Of a DNA stretch of 64,000 bases, positions 35,823 to 44,002 are shown piece after piece; the stretch's first letter is position 1, and every line of letters begins with the position of its first letter. The notes beneath the pieces were generated by a model. It was not told where the DNA came from. It saw only the letters and a program-made list of their open reading frames with translations, and made no database searches. The stretch covers positions 5,518,001 to 5,582,000 of the forward strand of contig NZ_CP046171.1 in the NCBI RefSeq assembly GCF_011801125.1, given 5' to 3'. A program made the translations under genes and the position numbers. The DNA comes from Nocardia brasiliensis (GTDB lineage: Bacteria; Actinomycetota; Actinomycetes; Mycobacteriales; Mycobacteriaceae).

Positions 35823-36953
35823 ATGGCCGATGATCCGGATCCCGCCGAGCGGCAGCAACTGACCGTCAGCGAACGCGATCTCGACGTGCTCGCCGAGGAT
35901 CTCGCGCGCTGGCTGGATTCGAAAGTCGCCGCCGATCATCGGCCGCGCGTTTCCGGTTTGTCGCGACCGCAGGCGGGCGGCATGTCGAGCACGACCATCC
36001 TCTTCGACGCCGAATGGAGTGTGGACGGTCGGCACGAGCGTGGCTCATTCGTCGCGCGGATGGCGCCGGAGGCCGGGTCCTTTCCGGTATTCGAGACCTA
36101 CGACCTGGTCACCCAATACCAGGTGATGTCCGGGGTGGCCGAGCACACGACCGTGCCCGTGCCCGGCCTGTGCTGGCTCGAGGAAGACGAAACCGCGCTC
36201 GGTGCACCGTTTTTCGTGATGAAGCGGGTCGACGGCCGGGTGCCGACGGACAACCCGCCGTATGTGTTCGTCGGCTGGTTGTTCGACGCCACCCCCGAAC
36301 AGCGCGCAGAGCTCACCGCGAACACCGTCGAGGTGATCGCGAAGATCCATCAGATCCCGGACCCGGCACTGCGATTCCCAGCGCTGCGCGGCGCGGGCCA
36401 GTCGCTGCGCAGGCACTTCGAGGCCCAAAAAGCTTGGTACCGCTGGGCCTTGGCCGACGACGGCTACGAGATCCCGTTGCTCGAGCGCAGTTTCGACTGG
36501 CTCGAAGCGAACTGGCCGAGCGATCCCGGACCTGACGTGCTCAGCTGGGGCGACGCCCGGCCGGGCAACATCATCTTCGACGAGTTCCGGCCCGCCGCGG
36601 TTTTGGACTGGGAGATGGCCGCGCTGGGGCCGCGCGAACTCGACGTCGCGTGGGTGATCTTCATCCACCGGTTCTTCCAGGACATCGCCACCCGCTTCGC
36701 TCAGCCGGGCCTGCCGGACTTCCTGCGTCGAGCCAATGTGGTCGCGAAATACGAAGAGCTGACCGGATATACGGTGCGTGACCTGGATTGGCACCTCGTC
36801 TACGCCGCGCTGCGGCACGGCATCGTGATGGCCAGGGTAAAGCGCCGGATGATCCATTTCGGCGAGGACACCGACACTCCCGACCGGGACGACTATGTGA
36901 TGCATCGGGCCTGCCTGGAACGGCTGCTCGATGGTACCTACGAATGGGATTGA
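35823..36953 (+). CDS. aminoglycoside phosphotransferase-family kinase (acyl-CoA-dehydrogenase-associated type)
   Basis: A 376-residue kinase-fold protein of the APH/ACAD10-like phosphotransferase family. Motifs: the Brenner-type loop VLSWGDARPGNIIF with catalytic aspartate, the metal site AAVLDWEMAALGPRELDVAW, and an N-lobe around GGMSSTTILFDAEW. Family members phosphorylate small hydroxylated substrates, including hydroxy-acyl derivatives. ATG 35823 has an AGGAGGA site. It is followed after nine bases by a gene of unknown function, forming a recurring pair. This is not evidence of antibiotic resistance. Confidence 0.8.
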   Translation: MADDPDPAERQQLTVSERDLDVLAEDLARWLDSKVAADHRPRVSGLSRPQAGGMSSTTILFDAEWSVDGRHERGSFVARMAPEAGSFPVFETYDLVTQYQVMSGVAEHTTVPVPGLCWLEEDETALGAPFFVMKRVDGRVPTDNPPYVFVGWLFDATPEQRAELTANTVEVIAKIHQIPDPALRFPALRGAGQSLRRHFEAQKAWYRWALADDGYEIPLLERSFDWLEANWPSDPGPDVLSWGDARPGNIIFDEFRPAAVLDWEMAALGPRELDVAWVIFIHRFFQDIATRFAQPGLPDFLRRANVVAKYEELTGYTVRDLDWHLVYAALRHGIVMARVKRRMIHFGEDTDTPDRDDYVMHRACLERLLDGTYEWD

Positions 36954-36962
36954 GAGAGCACC

Positions 36963-38060
36963 ATGGCAGTTCCCTTGGACGAATACCCGATCCACCAGAT
37001 CGCGCTGTCACTGGCCCGGGTGGCGAGTTCGGACCGAAACTTCTACGACCGCAGCTACTTCAACGGCCACGACCGTGACGGCGGCAGCTTCTTCATCACC
37101 GGGTTCGGGGTATACCCGAACCTCGGCGTGACCGACGCCTACGCCTGCCTGCGCCGGGGCGACGTCCAGCGCGCGGTGCGCTTCTCCGACGCGCTCGAGG
37201 AACGCGGCCTGGAACAGCGGGTCGGCGGCTACCGGATCGAGGTGGTGCAACCGCTGCAACGGATCAGGGTGGTCTGCGAGCACGACGACCTGTCGTTCGA
37301 CCTCACCTGGGAGGGCGCCTTCCCCACCGTGCAGGAGCAGCCGCACCTGATCCTGAGCGGCAACCGGCCGATCATCCAGGCCACCCGGTTCGCGCAGGTC
37401 GGTTCGTGGGCGGGCACGTTGCACGTCGACGGGCAGGACATCACCGTCGACCCCGCGGTGTGGACCGGCACCCGGGATCGATCCTGGGGCATCCGGCCGG
37501 TCGGCGAGTCCGAGCCGCCGGGGCGGGCTGCCGGCGAACCGTCCGGCGGTTTCTGGTGGTTGTACGTGCCGCTGCGGTTCGACGACTTCGCCGTGGTGAT
37601 CATCGTGCAGGAGGAGCCGGACGGCACCCGCACGCTCAACGACGCGGTACGGATCTGGCCGGACGGGCGCGTCGAGCAGCTCGGCTGGCCCCGCATCGCC
37701 ATCGACTACCGTTCCGGCACAAGGCATCCCCTCGGTGCCAGGCTCGAGCTGACCACGCCCGACGGCAAGCCGCTGGAGATCGAGGTGACCACCGGCACCA
37801 ACGTGCCGCTGCACGTCGGCTGCGGCTACGGCGGCGACCCGGACTGGCTGCACGGGCAGTGGAAGGGCCGCGACTGGTCCCTGTCCAGCCGCTACGACCT
37901 GACCGACCCCGCCATCGTCGCCCGCGCCCCCTACGGCGTCATCGACCACGTCGCCCACGCCCGCTGCAACGGCGCCGAAGGCTGGGGCCTGTTCGAACAC
38001 GCCAGCATGGGCCGCCACGACCCCACCGGCTTCCCCGACTGGCCCGCCGTCGCCCCCTAG
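36963..38060 (+). CDS. conserved hypothetical, beta-rich protein paired with the kinase
   Basis: A 365-residue protein rich in predicted beta strands with many Trp and Gly residues (GGFWWLYVPLRFDDFAVVIIVQEEPDG, DRSWGIRPV, HGQWKGRDWSLSSRYDLTD). No membrane or signal sequence. The pattern recalls lipocalin-like or hydroxyneurosporene-synthase-like folds, but the assignment is weak. Its conserved neighbour is the kinase-fold protein (9-base gap), so both probably act on one lipid or terpenoid substrate. It ends close to a nested inverted repeat. Confidence 0.6.
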   Translation: MAVPLDEYPIHQIALSLARVASSDRNFYDRSYFNGHDRDGGSFFITGFGVYPNLGVTDAYACLRRGDVQRAVRFSDALEERGLEQRVGGYRIEVVQPLQRIRVVCEHDDLSFDLTWEGAFPTVQEQPHLILSGNRPIIQATRFAQVGSWAGTLHVDGQDITVDPAVWTGTRDRSWGIRPVGESEPPGRAAGEPSGGFWWLYVPLRFDDFAVVIIVQEEPDGTRTLNDAVRIWPDGRVEQLGWPRIAIDYRSGTRHPLGARLELTTPDGKPLEIEVTTGTNVPLHVGCGYGGDPDWLHGQWKGRDWSLSSRYDLTDPAIVARAPYGVIDHVAHARCNGAEGWGLFEHASMGRHDPTGFPDWPAVAP

Positions 38061-38067
38061 GTGCGCA

Positions 38068-38143
38068 ATCCACACCAGTTCTCGGGATCCACACCAACTC
38101 CGGGACTCTAGAACTGGTGTGGATCCCTGAAACTGGTGTGGAT
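38068..38143. repeat. nested inverted and direct repeat at convergent gene ends
   Basis: Four copies of a 13-base element: ATCCACACCAGTT (38068), a variant ATCCACACCAACT (38087), and two inverted copies AACTGGTGTGGAT (38112 and 38131). Together they form a large imperfect hairpin of about 30 bp per arm with a 10-base loop. It covers the last codons and stop of the cobE-like gene (TAG at 38108-38110) and begins 8 bases after the opposite gene. It can serve as a bidirectional terminator. Confidence 0.8.
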
Positions 38144-38503
38144 GTCAGCTTCGGCTATGGCGAGGACTAGGCCGGTGGTGGTGTGTTTCGGGAGGAGGAG
38201 GGGGAGGGGGGTGCCTGCGGCCAGGAGGGCTGCGGCTTCGGCGACGCTTGGGGTGCCGATCGCGGTGGCGGTGCGCGACGTAGGGTTCGGTACGGTTACT
38301 TTGGCGAGTTCTGTCGCCGTGAACGCGCGGATCGGCACGCCCAACTCGGCGGCCGCTGCTCGCACGCTGGCTTCTGCCGCTCGCCGATCCAGTGTTGCCA
38401 AGCAGTTGATCGTGTTCTCGCCCACTATCTCCCGCACCACCCGCACGATGAGGTCGGCGGGAGTGCCGGGACGTAGACCGAGGCCGACCACCAGTTCACT
38501 CAT
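38108..38503 (-). CDS. cobalamin biosynthesis protein, CobE/CbiG C-terminal type
   Basis: A 131-residue stand-alone CobE/CbiG-C-domain protein. Signature: VVGLGLRPGTPADLIVRVV and CLATLDRRAAEASVRAAAAELGVPIRAFTATELAKVTVPNPTSRT, ending in LLLPKHTTTGLVLAIAEADI. In CbiG this domain helps open the delta-lactone ring of cobalt-precorrin-5A; as CobE its exact role is unclear. The last ~10 codons lie inside the ATCCACACC repeat. It is separated from cobB by a tandem-repeat tract. Confidence 0.75.
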   Translation of the reverse strand: MSELVVGLGLRPGTPADLIVRVVREIVGENTINCLATLDRRAAEASVRAAAAELGVPIRAFTATELAKVTVPNPTSRTATAIGTPSVAEAAALLAAGTPLPLLLPKHTTTGLVLAIAEADIHTSFRDPHQF

Positions 38504-38684
38504 CGTTCTGGCACCCGATCACCGGCTCACCGCCCGTCCTGCGCCGCCGCGAGAACCCCGACGCACCCGCAGCGAGAAGGTCGGCCACCACAAGACCCGG
38601 CCGAGGACCGAACCCCAACCCACGCCACACACCACGACGAAACCTCACGCCCCGAGCAAGGCCGCAGGCCAACGCATTCCGTGT

Positions 38685-38890
38685 CACCGGCCGACATGGC
38701 ACCTCACGCCCTCCGCTGCGGCTACGACGGAACAAGTCGCCGCCGTCACCGGCCGACGTGATTCCTCACGCATTGCACCACCACTGCGACCACGAGCCAC
38801 CGCCATCACCGGCCGACATGAGAACTCGCACACTGCACCACCACTGCGACCACGAGCCACCGCCATCACCGGCCGACACGAGAACTCGCG
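38685..38890. repeat. ~60-bp tandem repeat spanning the cobB stop codon
   Basis: The anchor CACCGGCCGAC occurs at 38685, 38747, 38807 and 38867 (spacings 62, 60, 60). The two best copies are nearly identical over 48 bases (38773-38820 and 38833-38880). Read on the minus strand, each unit includes the last codons of cobB, its TGA, and 3' sequence, so the gene end has been copied downstream three times. Outside the repeat, 38504-38684 holds no supported feature. Confidence 0.85.
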
Positions 38891-40701
38891 TACTCCGCCG
38901 CGGCGGTGACGAAACGGGTTGTCGCTTCGGGGTTTCCGGCGGGGTGGGTGTGGAGGTAGGAGGCGTGGACCCGGTGGACGAGGGCGCCTTCCGTGGCGCG
39001 CGTCCCGTCACTGCCGCGCCAACCCCATGCGGGAGCGGCGGTGCCGGGGACGTGCAGGCGGGTGCGGTGGAATTCGTGGCCGCGTACTCGTTCACCCGCC
39101 CGCCAGAGTGTGGAATCGGCAAGTGCCACGGCGTCTCGGTAGCCGAGGGTCAGTCGCGGGCCGAATTCGGCGTCGGCGTCGAGCACGCCCGCCATGGGAT
39201 GGCCGTCCAGGGAACGCGTGAGATACAGCAGGCCCGCGCATTCCGCGTGCACCGGCATTCCCTGCGCGGCCAGCGCGCCGACCGCAGCGAGCAGGCCAGT
39301 GTTCGCGGCCAGCTCCGCCGCGTGCTCCTCGGGAAACCCGCCCGGCAGCACCAAACCCGCTGTCCCCTCGGGCAATTCGTCCCGCAACGGATCGAACACC
39401 CGCACCTGCGCGCCCGCCGCGCGCAACAGTTCCCGATGCTCGGCGTACCCGAACGTGAACGCCGGCCCACCCGCCATCGCGATCACCGGCGCCCCGTCGG
39501 CACCGCGGCCCCCAACCGCACTGCCACCGGCCCCCGCCTGCGCGACAACCGCCTCTGACGCCCCATCGGCACGACCACCCCCAACCGCACTGCCACCAGC
39601 CCGCGCCCGCGCGACAACCACCTCTGACGCCCCATCGGCACCGCGGCCCCCGACCTCGCTGTCACCGGCCCCCGCCCGCGCGACAACCACCTCTGACGCC
39701 CCATCGGCACCGCGGCCCCCAACCGCACTACCACCAGCCCGCACCTGCGCGACAACCACCTCTGACGCCCCATCGGCACGACCACCCCCAACCGCACTGC
39801 CACCAGCCCCCGCCCGCGCGACAACCACCTCTGACGCCCCACCGGCACCGCGGCCCCCAACCGCACTGCCACCAGCCCGCACCTGCGCGACGACCACCTC
39901 TGGCGCCCACGCCGCGCCGGTGACGGTCGAGCGGGCCAGCGCCGCGATCGCGGGCAGGTCCAGGTGGGCGGCGACGAGGTCGGTCATGGCCGAGACCGCG
40001 GCGGTGGCGGCGGAGCCGTGTTCGACGGCCGGGATGAGGCCGAGATGCCGTGAGGGCACCTCCAATTCGGTCATCCGGGGCAGGCTGCCGAGGACCGGGA
40101 GGCCGACCCGGTCGCAGGCGGCGCGCAGCACCTGATCGTGCCGTTCGCTGCCGACGCGGTTCAGAATCACGCCGCCGAGCCGTATTCCGCTGTCGAAGGT
40201 AGCGAAGCCGTGCAGCAGCGCGGCGAGGCTCTGGCTGTGTCCCCGCGCGTCGACCACCAAAATCACCGGCGCACCGAGCAATCCGGCGACCTGCGCGGTG
40301 GACCCCTCGGCGACCGGGCCCGCATGGTGTTCGTCGATGCGACCGTCGAACAGCCCCATCACTCCCTCGACCACCGCGAGGTCACATCCCCGCGCCCCGT
40401 GCTGGTACAGCGGCACCACGCGTTCCGCACCGACCAGCACCGGATCGAGGTTGCGTCCGGGCCGCCCCGCCGCCAAGCCGTGGTACCCGGGATCGATGTA
40501 GTCGGGCCCCACCTTGAACGGCGCCACCTTGTGCCCCGCCCGCCCGAGCGCCCCGATCAACCCCGTCGCCACGGTCGTCTTCCCACTCCCCGACGCCGGC
40601 GCCGCGACCACCACCGCGGGCACACCCCCCATCACCGCCACCCCCGCGCGCGGCGGCCGAGGGGGAACTGACGGCGGCAAAGCCCGAGAGGGCTCCGCCA
40701 C
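38866..40701 (-). CDS. cobB: cobyrinate / hydrogenobyrinate a,c-diamide synthase with inserted repeat
   Basis: A 611-residue ATP- and glutamine-dependent amidotransferase that amidates the a and c side chains of the corrin ring. N-terminal synthetase domain: VVVAAPASGSGKTTVATGLIGAL (P-loop), KVGPDYIDPGYH, VVEGVMGLFDG. C-terminal glutaminase domain: LVLPGGFPEEHAAELA, HAECAGLLYLTRSL (active cysteine), HEFHRTRLH. Between them lies a six-copy 23-residue repeat (residues 267-404, counted from 40701); without it the protein would be about 473 residues, a usual length. ATG 40632 is an alternative start. It follows cobO by 19 bases. Confidence 0.92.
   Translation of the reverse strand: MAEPSRALPPSVPPRPPRAGVAVMGGVPAVVVAAPASGSGKTTVATGLIGALGRAGHKVAPFKVGPDYIDPGYHGLAAGRPGRNLDPVLVGAERVVPLYQHGARGCDLAVVEGVMGLFDGRIDEHHAGPVAEGSTAQVAGLLGAPVILVVDARGHSQSLAALLHGFATFDSGIRLGGVILNRVGSERHDQVLRAACDRVGLPVLGSLPRMTELEVPSRHLGLIPAVEHGSAATAAVSAMTDLVAAHLDLPAIAALARSTVTGAAWAPEVVVAQVRAGGSAVGGRGAGGASEVVVARAGAGGSAVGGGRADGASEVVVAQVRAGGSAVGGRGADGASEVVVARAGAGDSEVGGRGADGASEVVVARARAGGSAVGGGRADGASEAVVAQAGAGGSAVGGRGADGAPVIAMAGGPAFTFGYAEHRELLRAAGAQVRVFDPLRDELPEGTAGLVLPGGFPEEHAAELAANTGLLAAVGALAAQGMPVHAECAGLLYLTRSLDGHPMAGVLDADAEFGPRLTLGYRDAVALADSTLWRAGERVRGHEFHRTRLHVPGTAAPAWGWRGSDGTRATEGALVHRVHASYLHTHPAGNPEATTRFVTAAAEYASSRVGR
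39490..39903 (-). repeat. six-copy 69-bp in-frame tandem repeat inside cobB
   Basis: Six exact-length 69-bp units encode variants of a 23-residue unit beginning (S/P)EVVVA and ending VGG(R/G)(G/R)A(D/G)GA. Units differ by a few substitutions, in alternating patterns (Q-V-R versus R-A-G, GRG versus GGR) that suggest higher-order duplication. All are in frame, so copy-number change would keep the gene open. Confidence 0.93.
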
Positions 40702-40720
40702 CAGTTCCCCCTCGACGCAC

Positions 40721-41335
40721 TCACCACTCGATGCCGCGCTGGCCTTTACGGCCCGCGTCCATCGGGTGCTTGACCTTGGTCATCTCGGTGACCAGGTCCG
40801 CGGCCTCGAGCAGGGCCGGTGGCGCGTCGCGGCCGGTGATGACGACGTGCTGGTTGCCGGGGCGAGTGCGCAGCGTCTCGACGACCTCCGCGACGTCGAC
40901 CCAGCCCCACTTGAGCGGGTAGGTGAATTCGTCGAGCACGTAGAAGCGGTGCTGTTCGTCGCGCAGCCTGCGGGCGATCTCCTGCCAGCCGGCCAGCGCG
41001 GCGGCGGCGTGGTCCTCGTCGGAGCCCTGCTTGCGCGTCCAGGACCAGCCTTCGCCCATCTTGTGCCATTCGACCGGACCGCCCGCGCCGGTCTGCTCGT
41101 GCAGGGTGCCGAGGGTGCGAAAGGCCGCCTCCTCCCCCACTTTCCACTTGGCGCTCTTCACGAATTGGAACACCGCGACATCGAAGCCCTGGTTCCAGGC
41201 GCGCAACGCCATGCCGAACGCCGCGGTCGACTTACCCTTGCCCGGCCCGGTGTGCACCGCGAGCACCGGCTGATTGCGCCGCTGCCGCGTGGTGAGCCCG
41301 TCGTCGGGCACGGTCTCCGGAACGCCTTTGGGCAT
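40721..41335 (-). CDS. cobO: cob(I)yrinic acid a,c-diamide adenosyltransferase
   Basis: A 204-residue CobO/BtuR-type ATP:corrinoid adenosyltransferase that adds the upper adenosyl ligand. Motifs: LAVHTGPGKGKSTAAFGMALRAWNQG (P-loop), FQFVKSAKWKVGEE, FYVLDEFTYPLKWGWVDVAEVVETLRTRP, and VITGRDAPPALLEAADLVTEMTKVKHPMDAGRKGQRGIEW at the C-terminus. Length and order match mycobacterial CobO. It lies upstream of cobB and downstream of the chelatase-like gene on the minus strand. Confidence 0.95.
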   Translation of the reverse strand: MPKGVPETVPDDGLTTRQRRNQPVLAVHTGPGKGKSTAAFGMALRAWNQGFDVAVFQFVKSAKWKVGEEAAFRTLGTLHEQTGAGGPVEWHKMGEGWSWTRKQGSDEDHAAAALAGWQEIARRLRDEQHRFYVLDEFTYPLKWGWVDVAEVVETLRTRPGNQHVVITGRDAPPALLEAADLVTEMTKVKHPMDAGRKGQRGIEW

Positions 41336-41422
41336 CGAATCTCCTTGTCAGTTCACGACTCGTCGCTGAGCCGTCCAGCACACGTCCCCGCGACCTCGTC
41401 TCGGAAGTCGCGGGTCAGCCGG

Positions 41423-43438
41423 TCAAGCGGCGCGTGAGCCGCCCGGCCGACCGGACCCGGCGCGCACGATGTCGGCGACCGAATCACCGGTCAGCTCAGC
41501 CAGTCTCAGGTATCCGGCGCGCAGTGCGCGGGCGAGTTCGGCGGCGAGGCCGAGACGGATCATGCCGCGTTCGCAGTCGACCACAATCGAGGCGATGCCG
41601 TCCTGCGCGAGCAGCGCCGCCGCGGCACGGGCGCGCGGCACCGGTTCGATCCCGCCGGTGGCGCGACCGTCGGTGAGCAGCACCAGCATCGGGCGCCTGC
41701 GCGGGTCGCGGACGCGTTCGCGCCGGACGATCTCGCGCGCCTTCAGCAGACCCGCCGCCAGCGGCGTCTTACCGCCGGTGCGCATCCCGGCCAGCCGCCG
41801 GACCGCGATGTCGACCGAGGAGGTGGGCGGCAGCACCAGCTCGGCGTCCTGACCGCGCACCGTGATCACGGCGACCTTGTCGCGGCGCTGGTAGGCGTCG
41901 CGCAACAGCGTGACGACCGCGCCGGTGACGGCGGACAACCGGTCCCTGGCCGCCATGGATCCGGACGCGTCGACCACGAAGACGACCAGATTCCCTTCGC
42001 GCCCTTCGCGATACGCGCCACGCAGGTCCTCGGCGGCCAGCCTCAGCGGGCCCGCACCGCGACCACGCGCGTGCTGCCGCGGCGCGGCGGCGAAGATGGT
42101 GCCGAGCAGGTGCAGGCCGGTGCCGGTGTCGGAACTGGAACGAACGACCCGGCCGTGCCGGGATTCGGCGCGGGAGCGGCGGCCGGGCGCACCTTCGCCG
42201 ATCCCGGGCACCTCGAAGCGGGGTGGCTTGGCCGCGGCGGAACCCGGTGCGCCACTGCGACCTTCGCGCGGAGACCGCCCGCTGCCCGGACCGTCCGGCG
42301 GCGAGTCGGGATCGTCGTCGGGATCGGGGCCCTCGGCGGTCGACGGCTCGGCTTCGTCGCGCGACTCGGGCTGTTGTGCCTCGCCCGAGTCGAACTCGTC
42401 CGCGGGGCCGGAGGTTTCGTCGCGCTCGCGCGCCGCCTCGTCGGCGGCGTCGCGCATCGCGTCGTCGAGCTGCTCCTCGCTGATTCCCGGCTCGTCGAAC
42501 GGATCCCGCCGCCGCCGGTGCGGCAGCGCGAGTTCCGCGGCGACCCGCACGTCTTCCTCGGTGACGGCCTCGGCCCCGCGCCATGCCGCATGCGCGGTCG
42601 CGGTACGCGCAACCACCAGGTCGGCACGCATGCCGTCGACATCGAAGGCGGCGCACAGCGCGGCGATCCGGCGCAACTCGGTGTCGTCGAGGGCAACCCG
42701 GGCGATACGGTCGCGCGCACCCAGGATCCGTTCGGCGACAGCGCGATCCGCGGCGGCGTAGCTCGCGGCGAAACCGGCCGGGTCGGCTTCGTAGTCCAGC
42801 CGTCGCCGCACCACGGCCATGCGTACGTCCACATTCCGCGAGGCGGCCACGTCGACGGTGAGCCCGAATCGGTCGAGCAGCTGCGGGCGCAGCTCGCCCT
42901 CTTCCGGGTTCATCGTGCCGACGAGCACGAAACGTGCCGGATGCGAATGCGAGACCCCGTCACGCTCGATGTGCACCCGGCCCATGGCCGCCGCGTCGAG
43001 CAGCACGTCGACCAGATGGTCGTGCAGCAGGTTGACCTCGTCCACGTAGAGCACGCCGTGGTGGGCGGCCGCCAGCAGGCCGGGCCGGAACGCCTGTTCT
43101 CCGTCGCGCAGCACCCGCTCCAGGTCCAGCGAGCCAACCACGCGGTCCTCGGTGGCGCCGACCGGCAGTTCGACCAACCGCGCGGGCCGCGCGCCGGTCT
43201 CGTCCACCACCGGTGGCAGCAGCTGGGCCAGCGCGCGCACCACGGTCGATTTCGCGGTGCCCTTCTCGCCGCGCACCAGCACACCGCCGATACCGGGATG
43301 CACCGCGCACAGGATCAGCGCGAGCTGCAACCGCTCTTGACCGACCACCGCGGAGAACGGAAACCCGGCCTCCCCGTCGGCGGCCGCCCCGGTCGGCGAC
43401 TCGGGCGACGACAGTCTTTCGGCATGGGACAACGACAC
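41423..43438 (-). CDS. magnesium/cobalt-chelatase-like AAA+ and VWA protein
   Basis: A 671-residue fusion of a ChlI/BchI-type AAA+ ATPase ([15 protein letters not shown]-loop, [18 protein letters not shown]alker [18 protein letters not shown]) with a ChlD/BchD-type von Willebrand A domain. The VWA domain shows the MIDAS motif in [16 protein letters not shown] and TDGRATGG. An acidic, proline-rich linker (about residues 335-440) joins them. The arrangement matches Rv2850c, placed with cobO and cobB, and suggests a motor subunit for cobalt insertion, though no large CobN subunit lies in this window. Confidence 0.88.
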   Translation of the reverse strand: MSLSHAERLSSPESPTGAAADGEAGFPFSAVVGQERLQLALILCAVHPGIGGVLVRGEKGTAKSTVVRALAQLLPPVVDETGARPARLVELPVGATEDRVVGSLDLERVLRDGEQAFRPGLLAAAHHGVLYVDEVNLLHDHLVDVLLDAAAMGRVHIERDGVSHSHPARFVLVGTMNPEEGELRPQLLDRFGLTVDVAASRNVDVRMAVVRRRLDYEADPAGFAASYAAADRAVAERILGARDRIARVALDDTELRRIAALCAAFDVDGMRADLVVARTATAHAAWRGAEAVTEEDVRVAAELALPHRRRRDPFDEPGISEEQLDDAMRDAADEAARERDETSGPADEFDSGEAQQPESRDEAEPSTAEGPDPDDDPDSPPDGPGSGRSPREGRSGAPGSAAAKPPRFEVPGIGEGAPGRRSRAESRHGRVVRSSSDTGTGLHLLGTIFAAAPRQHARGRGAGPLRLAAEDLRGAYREGREGNLVVFVVDASGSMAARDRLSAVTGAVVTLLRDAYQRRDKVAVITVRGQDAELVLPPTSSVDIAVRRLAGMRTGGKTPLAAGLLKAREIVRRERVRDPRRRPMLVLLTDGRATGGIEPVPRARAAAALLAQDGIASIVVDCERGMIRLGLAAELARALRAGYLRLAELTGDSVADIVRAGSGRPGGSRAA

Positions 43439-43505
43439 GCCCCAACTCTAGGCGCGCCACCCCGCGCCTTCGACGCTGCCCCACGCCGCGGCGGCCGGAA
43501 AGAAA

Positions 43506-43532
43506 CGAGGCGAGTCATGATGACTCGCCTCG
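43506..43532 (-). terminator. palindromic hairpin after the GNAT gene
   Basis: 12-base arms (43506-43517 and 43521-43532) with a 3-base loop, 9 bases beyond the GNAT stop on the minus strand and before the chelatase-like gene. It suggests the cob genes have their own promoter between 43439 and 43505. Confidence 0.75.
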
Positions 43533-43540
43533 ATAGGGGT

Positions 43541-43990
43541 CTAGCCCTTGCGCATCGGCAGATGCGGGATGCCGTCCTCTTCGAATTCCTCGCCGTCGGG
43601 CTTGAATCCGTGCTTGGCGTACATGTCGACCAGGTAGGTCTGCGCGCTCAAGCGCACGGTCGCCGAGCCGACCTCGGCCAACGCGGCCTGCAACAGCCGG
43701 GTGGTGTAGCCGTGGCCGCGCGCCGGGACCGCGGTGCACAGGCGGCCGATGCGGAAGGTCTTCACACCGTCGACGTGTTCCTCGAGCAGCCGCAGGGTCG
43801 CGATGACCTCGCCCTCGTCATCGAGCCAGAAGTGCCTGGTCTCCGGCTGCAGGTCGAGTCCGTCCAACTCCGGGTACGCGCACTTCTGTTCTACGACGAA
43901 GACTTCGACCCGCAGTTTCAACAGCTGATAGAGAGTGGCGGTATCGAGATCCAGGGCCCAGGACCGTTTGAGAGCAACCGTTGACATCAT
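43541..43990 (-). CDS. GNAT-family N-acetyltransferase (ElaA-like)
   Basis: A 149-residue acetyltransferase of the ElaA-like GNAT subgroup (Rv2851c position). Pattern: LYQLLKLRVEVFVVEQKCAYPELDGLDLQPETRHFWLDDEGEVIATLRLL, acetyl-CoA loop IGRLCTAVPARGHGYTTRLLQAAL, and C-terminal DMYAKHGFKPDGEEFEEDGIPHLPM. The acceptor is unknown. It is 12 bases downstream of mqo on the same strand and followed by a hairpin terminator. Confidence 0.85.
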   Translation of the reverse strand: MMSTVALKRSWALDLDTATLYQLLKLRVEVFVVEQKCAYPELDGLDLQPETRHFWLDDEGEVIATLRLLEEHVDGVKTFRIGRLCTAVPARGHGYTTRLLQAALAEVGSATVRLSAQTYLVDMYAKHGFKPDGEEFEEDGIPHLPMRKG

Positions 43991-44002
43991 CGCCTGTTGC
44001 TA

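Noticed and set aside
35823..36953. An aminoglycoside resistance gene
   Set aside because: The kinase fold is of the acyl-CoA-dehydrogenase-associated type with a housekeeping-like neighbour; nothing points to antibiotic modification.
38504..38890. A CRISPR array
   Set aside because: The repeats are direct tandem copies of about 60 bp without unique spacers and include a gene end; no cas genes are in the window.
38108..43438. A cobalamin riboswitch upstream of the cob genes
   Set aside because: No B12-box-like sequence with the supporting stems was seen on either strand in the intergenic regions.
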